NCBI GenBank assembly: GCA_028673005.1
Contig: CM054116.1
Location: 33,452,854 to 33,516,853 of the forward strand
Length of the DNA: 64,000 bases
Direction: 5' to 3'
Source: Tanypteryx hageni
Taxonomy: Eukaryota; Arthropoda; Insecta; Odonata; Petaluridae
Shown piece after piece: positions 37,801 to 44,399 of the stretch. Each line of letters begins with the position of its first letter. Position 1 is the first letter of the stretch. The notes below the pieces were generated by a model. It was not told the origin of the DNA, did not search any database, and worked only from the letters and a program-made list of their open reading frames with translations. The position numbers and the translations under genes are program-made.

Positions 37801-40800
37801 TTCATGAAATCGCCAAAACAAGCCATTTAAATGTTAATTCGAGTGTTTGCAGACCGATGGAGACAATCAGCAATAAGACTAAGAAACTTAGTTTATTATT
37901 TCTTTAAAACGGGCTTCGTTTGAAGATTGAGGATCTATTTTTCTAATTTTGATAAGCAAAAGAATGAAAGCTTGCACATCGGTAAATTGTTTTGTGTCAT
38001 CTTATGGGAAATAGAAATTACCTACTGGATTCAAACTCGGGTCTTTTTTGTGGATTGTTTTTAGTGAATGGCTTTTACTATAAGAATGAAACAATCCTAC
38101 CAAATTTCAATCTTCTGCCTACTCAGAAAGTTTGTTAAAAACAGCAGAGTCAGTCATAAATAGTTCTCGAATCTCCTGCTCTTTTATAATGTCTTTTTAA
38201 GTCCTTAGGAATAATAAGGAGCCCATACAAAATTTGGTTGACCTGGCCGAAGAAATGGCAGAGATATTGAATATTATAGACAAAATGACCAAGAGAAGAG
38301 GGGTTTTATATTGTTTGATTACATTAGACTCATCACCTTCCTGAAACGCCTGTAAACATTAACTTATAAACCTATCTACTAACCTACATGGAATGTCCTG
38401 TATTATAGTTGGATACACTTAAAGGAACTGGAATGAATTGCATGTGGGGCTTCCCATACAATGAATTCTGAGAACTATGAAATTGGACATGTAAAAATTA
38501 CTTCACTAACAAGCAATCCCTTTGCATCATTCATCAAAAAATAACATTAAAAACCTTATGACTATAGGCTTACTTTAACCGATAGACCACATTCTCAACA
38601 TTTTCGGACAATATTCTAACACTACATGGAATACCCTTATTTAAATAAAAAATGGTCCCAAGACACAATCACACAAAATGAGGTAAACTTCCAGTCAACA
38701 CATCCAGCACCATCATTCTCAATTCTGAATGGCAGTGTTTGCGATGGATGTCAGCATCCCACATAATGGATGTAGCAAGGGCATAACTACGACGCAAGTT
38801 AAATTTTTGGGGCGCCCATCTGTGTAATTTTTTAAAATAAATTATCCTTAAATGATTTATTTCTTAACATTTCAGTTCTGAAAATTAGTCCAAATAATTT
38901 ATGAAATCAGATGTAATAGATTTTTTTCATCACTTCAATTCTCAAAATTTCTCATCAACTAATCAGTTTTCATTTAGCATGCTTGGAATCTTTTTTTGTA
39001 AGAAATGATACACCCTTTTAATCTATTTTTTGTCACACAAGAACATAGGTAGCTTTTTGTTAACTTAAATTTTGTAAATGATCTTTCATTTGAAGATACA
39101 GTTACTGGCTATATTGACTATATCATCAAAGCTGCATATACATTGTTATATATCTACATATTACCCTGCAATTCACCTAATTGGCAGGGGATTCAATGCA
39201 CCAAAACCTACCAAAAGATTGTCTATTGCAGGTTGAAATTTTCTATTGTGATCTTGTATTATCCTCGGAAAGAACAAGCATAGACAACGCTCCATCCTGC
39301 AATTTATCTCGCATATCTTATCGTCACAGTCGTTTCTACCTATATACGTTGGTGCTTCAATTACTCCTACAACCTAATCTTTTAGATCTATATTTCTCCA
39401 AAAGCCGCAACCTTGAGTTCAATCTACAATCCTCCAGTAGTGCCCAGTTCAAATGCCTCAATGAGGTGATTCTTTCCTTATGTTCGTACTTTTGTTTTAC
39501 TAATCTGGTTGCTGTGCGTTGCACTCTTTCTAATTGAATTGTATGTCCCTTCTCATACGGATCCCATATGCATGAGGCATATTCCACTTGTGGTCTAACC
39601 AGTGATAAGTAACACGTTTCACGAACTTTTTGTGTAGTGTTCCGTATTATTCAACCTATGCAACCCAGTTTCTTGTTGGCCACGCCTATAACTCGACGAA
39701 TGTGCATGTCCCACGAAAGATCTCGGCAAATGATTACTCCTAAATATCTTACATACTCAGCTGCTTGAATATTTATTCCTCTATTTTATACTCGAAACCT
39801 TCTATATTCCGACTTTTCCAGAACGTAACTGCGGCACATTTAGTGAAATTAATTTCAATTTGCCATTCTTCGCACCACGCTGAAATGGTTCTTAAGTCTT
39901 CACGGAGCGACTGCTGCTGATCCTGTTTTTTTATTTCTTTATATAGAACGGTATCATACAATAATGTCCTTTTCTAGTGTGCTCAAGTGTTAAATGAACT
40001 TAGAACAAAAAATTAGAGGGAGTTCACGCTTGTTGGCATTGTAAACGCATGACATGATATGTACGTAATTGGCGCAAAACACAAGTAATGGTCATAAAAA
40101 ATTTTGCCACCGAGTCCAAATTCGCGAATCGCAAGCATACGAAGTTTGAACTTTTCGTAAGCCCCTTTTTCTCGTAGGCTCTAGACAGTGCCTATAGCTC
40201 CTATGCCATAATCTGGCCCTGCACTATACACAACACTACAAAATCCCAACTCTTGACAACCATGTGGCGACATTAACAACAGTTGATGCACAAGTCTAAA
40301 TTATCAAGTCCATTATACATACTGTAAGGACCAACTTTCATTCAGAAAGAATGGACATGCCTAGCTTACAGCAATGGGCCTACTCGGAAACGTACACAAA
40401 CCCTGGCAGGTCATAGAACAGTCAGCTAATGAAGATACAATATTGACATAATTATACCACGGATTTTCCACTGGAAACGATGCAGAAATCCCAAAAACAA
40501 AAATTAAAGGTCAAATTCTCCAGTGTCTCAACAATAAGAAATACCATAAAAATGTAAGAAAAACTCAATTACAGACAAACCTGGGCACGCCGATCACGAG
40601 CTTTCTTATGCAGCAGTGCTTCAACACCACAATTTCGTCTATGGTATCGGTTAAGCGCTTTAAGTTTCTCATACAGCTTCTGTTCCCGAGCATCCCATCG
40701 TGGCTGTCGATGAATACTCACTAGAAAAAATCAAGAATAGGAACCATCTAGCCGTCTCAAACCATTCAAATTCCAAAAAAACAAAAATAATGAATTTAAT

Positions 40801-43678
40801 TATAACACTACCAGGCTAAAACTTAATCAGAAAAAATTAAATAATCAGCAAAAATTAAATAGCATTTTGTACTGCAAAAATCATATCACATGCCCATAAA
40901 ACTGACAAATGAGAAACTTTTGCAATTTGATCTGGCACTAGTGCTCATCACGCACACCCAACATTATAATGGGAGGCAAGCTATCTATTCAGTGCCATAA
41001 TGAATTACATTAAAACTTTAAATGCAGCATGACTGGAATTTCCATCATGAGGCATCCTATCCCATGACGAATTCCCATCGTGCTACAGCTGGTTCTAACA
41101 GTTTGGGCAGGGCCATCACATCTTAGCATCCTTTCTTTTGCCTCTAGCCATCAGTTTGGTTCCCACCTCCATTTGGGTAAGGTCAGTTTCACAGTTTGAG
41201 ATTTTTTTCATCAGATATACATAGAATTGTGTTGGTGGTTAGTACTCACTCGTAATCATATTAAATAATTTAATTGCAATGTTTTATTATCCGTTTGAAC
41301 ATTTTCTTCATTTTTACGGGTTTATGTATTTATAAGAAACCAAATTCTGTTATAGAGGAAATTTTTTTCGGGAAAAATACGTTTTATGTGACACTAGTGT
41401 TTTTTTAATTTTTAATTGTTTATTAAGCATTTAATGTTTCTAAGCACTTATTTTTATTGTAGTATCGAGAATTAATTGTCCCGAACATCGTACTTTTAAG
41501 AAATACTCTGAAAATTACAAATAATGAAACAATCTAATGAAAAACATTGTGAATTCAATTTAGTCACCCATAAGAAACTGGATTTTGGGGCCATGCTGAA
41601 AGGGTTAAGCATAGGCAAATAATTTTCAGTAATTCATGAGCAATATACGCAGTTTTATGAATTTCAGGATAGTATAGAAATGAAATGGATGAAGAATAAA
41701 AGAACTTTTATAAATAGCTAACAAACATACTCAACGTTTCTTTTTCCTTGCGCAGCGACTGAATGTACACTCTACGGCGCTCACGAAACACTTGCTGCAG
41801 TCTACGATACTGCTCCATGTAGAGAGACTGCAACCTTATTAGCTTATCCCGCAACTGAAGAGCTACCTCCTCTGCTGTAAAAACACCTGCATGCCTGAAC
41901 AGAAATTAAATGACATATCAATACAGTCCAATGTTTAGGCAAGGCTAAAAGTTGGCACAAAACTAATTTTTTCCACCATCAAAAGAAGTAACTAGTTTAT
42001 CGACCAAGTTCGTAATTATAGCCACTTTATCTTGTTCGATAAAAACATTAAGAAAATATCTTCCCCATGCAAAGATATTTTGCTACCCTCATGTCAACAT
42101 AATATACAAGAAAAATGAAGTAAATAATTTTCTCATCACAAACAGGCAAGGAAAGTGCTGCCGAGTAAGACTGTAAGTGGCAGTCAAATACATTTCTAGA
42201 CAGCGAGAAAACAATGAACAGATTGGCGTAAAAAAACAAATATCTAGCGGCTTACATTTAGGAGTTAGCTCAGACAAACATACCTCCAAAAGAAAACGTG
42301 CACGAGACAACACTAAATTGATCGGCGAAAAAGTGTTATCTGGTTTCGTTTATAAGCTAGCGCGACATCCAACTAACAGTGAGTGGATTTTTTTGGAAAA
42401 TCGCTAAAAATTGAGTATCTAACAGAAATTGTTGAATACCATGAATGCATTTGTAGCAAATACTAAAACCAGCCGTTAACATGTATGCAGAAATGGCTGG
42501 TCTAATATTGCAATTTATTTAGCACCGACGTTCTCCATGCAGCCCCAGTGAAATATGGTGAAGCATGCCCTTTGCAGTGCTTTATGCTAGTATTACTAGC
42601 ACATTCTAGTTTGGGAGTCCATTGCATTATCAACAAAAACATAAGCTAAATTTTAATTCGTTGCAATACAAACCTTAGAGGATCTTCTGTTTCACTATCA
42701 ACACTTTCGGATTCGGACTCATCTCGGCCTCCAGGGTTAACATCATCTACACACACGGCTTCTGCATCGCTATCCGATTCGCTTGCAAAATCCAATACTT
42801 TGGAACCACCTTGATTCACACTAGCTACATCAATGTCCACTGAAAATTTAATTCGAGATTACAACTGAGCGAGGTTTAAAAAAAATATATGGTATACAAG
42901 CACTGAAACCCTCAGCTCTCATAATCTATGCACACTGGGCCACATCCGACTGGAACTTACTCCAACTTTGAATAAGAGGAGTCAAAAATGACGTGCATAT
43001 ACATGAATAAATCACGTATATAGCGTTTCAATGAATCCTCAAACTCATAGATTGGAGCAAGCTTTCCTATCGGTCTCCCTTTGCAAACAATCTTCTCATC
43101 ATTGGGAATATTGAAACAAACCAGGTAAAACTGTTACTTACCAAATGGATTAACGGATTGGCGACTGGCTTGTATGGCAACATTTCCACCATTTTCTTTG
43201 GACGCATCCTCAACGTGCGGGCGGGGAAGGTAATGTGAAAGGGTTGAAACCATATTTTCAGGTGTCGGGGGAGGGCATCTTTTAAGTACTGCCCTTTGAC
43301 GTAATACTTGGGCTTTGTAAGCGTGTTCTGCACAAAAACTGAAACATCATAGGTCATAATTAATATAACTATAATAAGATACCCGATATAAATGATATTC
43401 AAAATCAATAAAACACCAAATTAAAAATGGCGAGAACACGTGGCTTACCCGTCTTTCTTGTCCCCTCTTGGTGCAGCGGAAAGGCAACGTTTACCATTGG
43501 AGGGATACACATGGTTGCATTGTTTAAACGGAGCAGATCTATCTTCCAAAATGTGCTTCAAACAGAATTCGTACCCGTCAATACAATATTGATTACACTT
43601 ATAATGTTGATAATTACAAGTTTGTCCATCTGACGATTTAACTTTCTTCGGAGCTGTAGTTCGAGGATGCCTATACAT
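14888..43678 (-). CDS. KANSL2: KANSL2 (NSL complex subunit 2), whole coding span with introns
   Basis: KANSL2 is a nuclear subunit of the non-specific lethal complex, which carries the MOF/KAT8 histone H4 acetyltransferase and supports transcription of housekeeping genes. Eight exons (43449-43678, 43142-43338, 42674-42839, 41731-41894, 40581-40720, 29589-29711, 21800-21958, 14888-15121) join with consistent phases and GT-AG sites to about 470 residues. A candidate 28-codon exon at 17769-17852 would make 498; the human protein is of similar size. Two Cys/His-rich domains are present: one at the N terminus (FCLKHILEDRSAPFKQC, then FCAEH), one in exons 6-7 (RCPERSLPLAKHCLKHILL, then VLFRHCG). 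Between them are an acidic Ser-rich linker, the conserved TAEEVALQLRDKLIRLQ helix and a NRYHRRNCGVEALLH motif. The start is the first Met after a good acceptor at 43681-43682. The introns hold most of the window's transposons; the intact piggyBac is on the same strand. Confidence 0.9.
15390..15866. repeat. Inverted pair of tRNA-derived SINEs (hairpin)
   Basis: The left arm (about 15390-15542) contains a minus-strand tRNA-like unit and the right arm (about 15708-15866) a plus-strand one. Each has an A-box-like TAGCTTNGTTGG and a B-box-like GGTTCGATTC, followed by a T-rich tail leading to 'ctcaaatgtcaaaatttta'. Homology of the arms extends beyond the tRNA heads into 'ggagaat' and 'ggggtatttatggtg', so the whole segment, not only the SINE, is inverted-duplicated around a spacer of about 165 bp. 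It lies in a KANSL2 intron. Confidence 0.8.
16279..16574. mobile_element. hAT-type MITE with 8-bp target duplication
   Basis: The element begins CAGGGGTCGGCAACATACAG and its reverse strand begins CAGGGATTGGCAACC. It is flanked on both sides by the same 8 bases, CCCTATTT (16271-16278 and 16575-16582), the target duplication length of hAT transposons. It is 296 bp long, too short to code; it would need a hAT transposase in trans. Confidence 0.88.
16836..16866. repeat. (TA)n microsatellite
   Basis: Perfect AT/TA dinucleotide run of about 30 bases in a KANSL2 intron. Confidence 0.95.
17769..17852 (-). CDS. Candidate additional KANSL2 exon
   Basis: On the minus strand an AG at 17853-17854 and a strong GTAAGT donor at 17763-17768 bound an 84-base open piece. 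It encodes 28 residues (starts ATLNIAPSSDLHTLM, then IAYKDQYGAKSFD). Both boundaries are phase 0, exactly what is needed between the exon ending at 21800 and the one starting at 15121. The composition looks coding. Against it: the acceptor has a poor pyrimidine tract and I cannot align the peptide to a remembered KANSL2. Confidence 0.4.
17930..18625 (+). repeat. Tigger-like relic, left part (split by a piggyBac)
   Basis: Similar over its whole length to 53075-53770, including an 'agtcccctcagcagtcatt' stretch and 'gctgcaagaaataatttgtt'. The relative at 53 kb is continuous where this copy is cut by the piggyBac insertion at 18626. The region contains a decayed HTH-like segment. No intact reading frame. 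Confidence 0.75.
18626..21003 (+). mobile_element. Decayed piggyBac element inserted at TTAA
   Basis: Flanked by TTAA at 18622-18625 and 21004-21007. The outer ends are weak inverted repeats: CAAGTTGCGTACGGG on the left, and CACCTTGCATACAGG reading in from the right. A 'gcacggaaatctccgtttttt'-like subterminal motif occurs twice near the left end (about 18642 and 18688). Outside the TTAA sites both flanks match the uninterrupted relic at 53.1-54.0 kb, so the insertion boundaries are supported independently of the ends. Confidence 0.8.
19221..20849 (+). pseudogene. piggyBac transposase relic
   Basis: The first open stretch (19221-19619) is the acidic Ser/Asp/Glu-rich N-terminal region (DDLSDVPSEDNEEIYSS). 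After stops and frameshifts, 19846-20235 reads as the catalytic core: VYKPKQEISLDEAVIPGRGR with the first catalytic Asp, and HHLYQDNYYNSIKIAELL with the second. The segment that should carry the third Asp (GVDxxDQ) is missing or scrambled. A C-terminal Cys/His cluster is recognisable across frames near 20680-20849, ending at a TAA. Dead copy. Confidence 0.85.
21004..21265 (+). repeat. Tigger-like relic, right part
   Basis: This continues the homology with the 53-kb copy after the piggyBac insertion: TTAAAATGAAGTTATGT here matches 'ttaaaatgtagttatatc' at about 53766, and 'ataacatgggttcttatg' with 'gatttt caggaatgaatta' match 53936-54010. Confidence 0.7.
21800..21958 (-). CDS. KANSL2: KANSL2 exon 7 (second Cys-rich domain, C-terminal half)
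   Basis: Acceptor AATTGCAG before 21958, donor GTATGT after 21800; 53 codons, phase 0 on both sides. It opens DTHQVLFRHCGCTKAGFTCL, continuing the HILL of the previous exon, and gives HILL-DTHQVLF as in other KANSL2 proteins (IxxDTxQVLF). Later residues include CVFHVSLPPLPPR. Confidence 0.88.
22024..22602. repeat. Dispersed repeat with inverted ends, copy 1
   Basis: Starts GACTTTCTCCATATTTATAT and, read from the other side, ACTTTCTCCATATACGAAG, giving a short terminal inverted repeat. About 580 bp, non-coding. The first ~390 bases recur in direct orientation at 23160-23567. It is probably a non-autonomous element; the family is not identified. Confidence 0.65.
23160..23567. repeat. Dispersed repeat, copy 2 (3'-truncated)
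   Basis: Matches copy 1 from GACTTTCTCCATATTTATAT through 'aatcagatcttctaact' with small indels, then the similarity stops. The inverted right end is absent. Confidence 0.75.
23643..24346 (-). pseudogene. DDE-type transposase relic
   Basis: On the minus strand, pieces of one protein are spread over frames. 24346-24155 has MAQYALTFSGKLLPNVFVCL and EANGKFGP. About 24150-24020 has an ILIDSCGGQVNPSMYDQR segment (LxxDSxGGQ with a probable catalytic Asp) followed by a stop. 23972-23643 ends with a Cys-rich tail (CDCSRPAFVRCSWCKDIFC). The 'GKLLP.VFVCLQE..G.FGP' and 'DSWGGQ'-like signature fits a family of DDE superfamily transposases seen in arthropod genomes; I cannot name the family with confidence. 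Non-functional. Confidence 0.5.
24967..25110 (+). repeat. pogo-like terminal repeat remnant
   Basis: After TA, CAGTAGAACCCAGATAATAA and several 'aagttttccc(t/c)' repeats resemble the ends of pogo/Tigger MITEs such as the one at 25549. No partner end was paired. Confidence 0.4.
25903..25972 (-). mobile_element. Truncated tRNA-derived SINE with 11-bp target duplication
   Basis: A 70-bp fragment of the same SINE as at 15.4-15.8 kb: on the minus strand it has the B-box half and the T-rich tail but lacks the A-box head. It is flanked by the identical TTATGCGTTTT at 25892-25902 and 25973-25983. It inserted in the 5' region of the pogo/Tigger element and is therefore younger than it. Confidence 0.85.
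26170..27841 (+). pseudogene. Tigger/pogo (CENP-B-type) transposase, several lesions
   Basis: The frame starts MSQKRKGTTVENKMKII with the N-terminal psq-type helix-turn-helix, then a second HTH (CENP-B type: LQEKAKSFAAKM; WLQGFKERHGI). There are frameshifts near 26408 and 26500. The DDE_1 catalytic core is open from about 26572 to 27198: IYNIDEVGLFYNLLP (first Asp), ILLFCDNCTAHD (second Asp), and NTTSKLQLLDLGII (third Asp). A GT-AG intron (about 27200-27290) joins a C-terminal part (HFIASAWNAV) and an acidic tail ending KRRKQKTITDYF with a TAA at 27841. The DYF ending is like TIGD4/TIGD6-type proteins. At least one in-frame TGA (about 27436) remains in the last part. Not functional as it stands. 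Confidence 0.85.
28438..28663. mobile_element. TTAA-flanked MITE (piggyBac-type), copy 1
   Basis: Flanked by TTAA (28434-28437, 28664-28667). The ends are inverted: GCTTTAAACGCTGAAT on the left, CCTTTAAATGCTGAAT in reverse on the right. 226 bp, non-coding. The same element occurs at 58707-58930. The TTAA target makes piggyBac-type mobilisation likely. Confidence 0.75.
28664..29588. other. KANSL2 intron, no exon seen
   Basis: AT-rich intron sequence. A fragment around 29213-29285 ending 'aggtaaatacggttattgg' resembles the end of a repeat near 49480-49575. Confidence 0.45.
29589..29711 (-). CDS. KANSL2: KANSL2 exon 6 (second Cys-rich domain, N-terminal half)
   Basis: Acceptor TTTATCTGACAG, donor GTAAGT; 41 codons, phase 0 to phase 0. 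It encodes ITDGATLRLPPTARCIFTEG and RCPERSLPLAKHCLKHILL, i.e. the C...C...H..C..H pattern of the second KANSL2 Cys/His domain. Confidence 0.9.
30900..31110 (+). repeat. Dispersed repeat B, 3' part
   Basis: Carries 'ttctaattttaatttccaaa' and 'gaacctgggagacttc', matching segments at 34520-34640, 37940-38060 and 59240-59300. Non-coding, family unknown. A head like that of repeat B ('actagtgtaattgcctgt') is present at about 30532. Confidence 0.55.
31520..32268 (+). repeat. Dispersed repeat B, 5' part with a long pyrimidine-rich tract
   Basis: Begins near ACTAGCGTAATTACCCATC and contains a C/T-rich tract (about 31590-31950). It ends at the TTAA where the intact piggyBac is inserted. The head recurs in reverse orientation around 58600-58630 along with its purine-rich counterpart (58325-58370). 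The part just before the TTAA resembles 59030-59115 ('aaaatatgtgattta'). Confidence 0.6.
32269..34426 (-). mobile_element. piggyBac element, apparently intact
   Basis: Flanked by TTAA at 32265-32268 and 34427-34430. The terminal inverted repeats are CCCTTTCAAGACCGGA and, in reverse from the other end, CCCTTTCACGACCGGA (one mismatch in 16). Length 2158 bp. The single transposase frame is uninterrupted. It sits in a KANSL2 intron on the same strand as KANSL2. Related empty sites at about 37830 and 59112 show the repeat without the insertion. Confidence 0.95.
32430..34232 (-). CDS. piggyBac transposase, full length and uninterrupted
   Basis: Cut-and-paste DNA transposase that excises and inserts at TTAA. 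The open frame gives 600 residues from the first Met. A second Met at residue 22 (MADDNSNYANLN), leading straight into the acidic Ser/Asp-rich N-terminus usual in this family, may be the real start (579 residues). The catalytic triad is complete, numbered from the first Met: Asp268 (CHVSVDEAMVKFKG), Asp346 (HLYFDNFFNS) and Asp451 (FMGGVDLADQ), close to the positions in the cabbage-looper piggyBac. The core also has the HYWS and MSRNRYKSLLKYLHLND segments. The C-terminus (about residues 545-592) is a Cys-rich zinc-binding domain (CVQC, CMQC, CKSSGC). No stop or frameshift is present. Relatively high GC compared with its surroundings. A young, possibly active copy; a host-domesticated gene is less likely because the inverted repeats and TTAA sites are still present. 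Confidence 0.95.
   Translation of the reverse strand: MFFRSFLSTFFRFSSRVKSPQMADDNSNYANLNWSLNSDDSSDEFLGFDVEDDSFGATSGNARRGLEGESDIEVSDFSDDDSLSGDETQNILSEGDSVNIQWSESLEPVRIEEFTKKCGPTVEMDADAEPIEFFQLLVKPEFLETVVQETNKYAEFRQKTVKDSDWIPASASDLNSFLGVSVMMGINVLPEVNHYWSNDDSLGNAFIKRIMSRNRYKSLLKYLHLNDSEKQPDKTGSYDKLYKVRPLLTHLSETFLNNFVPPCHVSVDEAMVKFKGRLSFLQYMPMKPVKRGMKIWMSACPKTGYSFTFNVYTGKAEAKSAEGLGYDTVMRLTETMKGEYRHLYFDNFFNSVKLQMDLLRDKTYSCGTMRANRKGYPLKNILKMKRGECVHKQSGNLVASVWQDKRTVHLLSTNSDPNMVQISRKEKGRGQETVMKPVSGTNYNKFMGGVDLADQKRSYYELGRTGCKWWRYLFWWFINVAIVNCHVLYCLCQESKQKKPMTHFQFRHLLAKQLCGGVPSKRSIPQKRKLEKLLEKENAASHSLVKMPGRKRVCVQCLNEGQKAPKGGSIQSSYGCMQCNVNLCKSSGCMLKYHNAISLK
34431..34745 (+). repeat. Dispersed repeat B, continuation after the piggyBac
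   Basis: Resumes with 'aggtgtaatatgagagattt', the counterpart of 'tgtttaatatgagttattt' at about 59118. It then has TTTCCAAAAGAATAAAAGC and GGAATCAAACCCGGGTC, shared with 37960-38050 and 59250-59290. Confidence 0.7.
34746..36223. other. KANSL2 intron, no gene seen
   Basis: AT-rich. 'tggcattgccggggaaag' at about 34784 looks like the end of a dispersed repeat; nothing coding is visible. Confidence 0.45.
36224..36300. repeat. Dispersed repeat C, copy 1
   Basis: 'catgcacacccaagcatt' and 'ctattcattcagtgctat' match 40929-41003 in direct orientation with substitutions. Family unknown. Confidence 0.6.
37740..38180 (+). repeat. Dispersed repeat B, empty-site copy
   Basis: Shows the junction 'gccatttaaatgttaattcg' where the copy at 32-34 kb holds a piggyBac. 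Downstream it has GCAAAAGAATGAAAGCTTGC and GGATTCAAACTCGGGTC as in the other copies. Confidence 0.65.
39357..39961 (-). pseudogene. Non-LTR retrotransposon (LINE) reverse transcriptase fragment
   Basis: The minus-strand 3' part of a LINE ORF2. It contains YDTVLYKEIK with part of the (F)ADDT-type RT motif lost at its start, WCEEWQIEINFTKC (RT domain 6 region), and then, after stops and frame changes, VEYASCIWDPYEKGHTIQLE with VQRTATRLV, the thumb region. Segments like these are usual in Jockey/CR1/I-type LINEs. Several stops; a dead 5'-truncated copy in a KANSL2 intron, with sense orientation to KANSL2. Confidence 0.85.
40581..40720 (-). CDS. KANSL2: KANSL2 exon 5
   Basis: Acceptor TTTTTTCTAG, donor GTTTGT. 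With the preceding exon it reads KETLMSIHRQPRWDAREQ, then LYEKLKALNRYHRRNCGVEA and LLHKKARDRRAQ. The RYxxRxxxxGVEALLH core is a KANSL2 hallmark. Entry phase 1, exit phase 0. Confidence 0.92.
40929..41003. repeat. Dispersed repeat C, copy 2
   Basis: 'catcacgcacacccaacatt' and 'ctatctattcagtgccat' match 36224-36300. Confidence 0.6.
41731..41894 (-). CDS. KANSL2: KANSL2 exon 4 (conserved central helix)
   Basis: Acceptor CTGTTCAG, donor GTATGT. It encodes HAGVFTAEEVALQLRDKLIR followed by LQSLYMEQYRRLQQVFRERR. This is the most conserved helical stretch of KANSL2 (human has [20 protein letters not shown]). Phases 2 in, 1 out. Confidence 0.95.
42674..42839 (-). CDS. KANSL2: KANSL2 exon 3 (acidic linker)
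   Basis: Acceptor AAATTTTCAG, donor GTTTGT. It encodes VDIDVASVNQGGSKVLDF and a run rich in Ser, Asp and Glu (SESESVDSETEDPLR); the SxDSxxEDPL motif also occurs in human KANSL2 at this place. Confidence 0.9.
43142..43338 (-). CDS. KANSL2: KANSL2 exon 2
   Basis: Acceptor GTTTCAG, donor GTAAGT. It opens by completing GFCAEHAYKAQVLRQRAVLK, the last Cys and His of the N-terminal zinc-binding domain, and goes on with TPENMVSTLSHYLPRPH and a polar linker ending SVNPFG. Length 197 fits phase 2 in, 1 out. Confidence 0.9.
43449..43678 (-). CDS. KANSL2: KANSL2 first coding exon (N-terminal Cys/His domain)
   Basis: The exon starts at 43680, just after an acceptor (GTTTTGCAG), with two UTR bases before the ATG; an upstream ATG in the same open frame would lie inside the intron. 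It encodes MYRHPRTTAPKKVKSSDGQT, then C-x-H and FCLKHILEDRSAPFKQCNHV and NGKRCLSAAPRGDKKDG; human KANSL2 has FCIKHILEDKNAPFKQC. Donor GGGTAAG. Confidence 0.93.
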
Positions 43679-44253
43679 CACTGCAAAACGCATGAAATAA
43701 TGCAATATATCAACTGAGTTACGAAAATAGTTGCATATATTGAGCGAGTCATTACTTTCAGAGTTGCTGCGCCATTTTGTTCAACTAGCTCACTGACCCC
43801 GAAATCTTAACGGAGTAGCCAGGATTATCTTTAAAACGGAGAAGTAACTCGAATTCGCAAGGAAAATATTGCTCAGTATTAACGTGCAGTACCATTTATT
43901 AAGGAAAATGTGATTTAAGAACAGTATAAGCTAAGAATACTGAACGAAAGCCAATGAGCACAATGCTTACCAAACCTTTGCCATCGAGTTGAACGTTACA
44001 AATGGCGTAAGGGATGTAGGGTCTTGCACAATTACATACGTTGCTTGGAGTTTCAGTTATAAAGGGTTTTTAATAAAATAATAAAGCGAATAACAATTAA
44101 ATATTATTTTATAATGAAAAAAATTGAAATTTATTGTAAAAATTGCTTTTACAAAATTAATGCTGAGAAATTGCTAGGAAGTCAACCAATCACATGCGTA
44201 TTGTGGCGACTTCCTCCTTGGGATTTGTCTGTGTGTCCTTCGTAGTGGAATAA
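43679..44253. promoter_or_regulatory. Probable bidirectional promoter of KANSL2 and cyclin T, with KANSL2 5' UTR exon(s)
   Basis: The 575 bp between the two start codons contain no coding exon. KANSL2 must have a non-coding 5' exon here because its first coding exon begins at an acceptor two bases before the ATG. Candidates are a donor GTAAGC at 43965-43970 and another GTAATG near 43755. ATGGCG/GCCATTTTG-type motifs resembling YY1 sites occur near 43771, 44002 and at the cyclin T start. No TATA box is convincing. The exact start sites cannot be seen. Confidence 0.6.
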
Positions 44254-44399
44254 ATGGCGGCGGAAGAAAAATGGTACTTTACGAAAGAACAACTCGCAAA
44301 TTCTCCAAGCAAAAAATGTGGCATAGATGCAGACAGAGAGTTGTCATTTAGGCAGCACGCTGCAAATTTTATTCAGGACATGGGACAAAGGCTTCAGGT
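44254..44399 (+). CDS. CycT: Cyclin T exon 1
   Basis: [20 protein letters not shown] through [11 protein letters not shown], the N-terminal helix and start of the cyclin box. I place the donor after CAGGT (GTATCC) because only this gives the conserved V-S-Q-L junction with exon 2; a donor two bases earlier would shift the frame. Confidence 0.93.
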
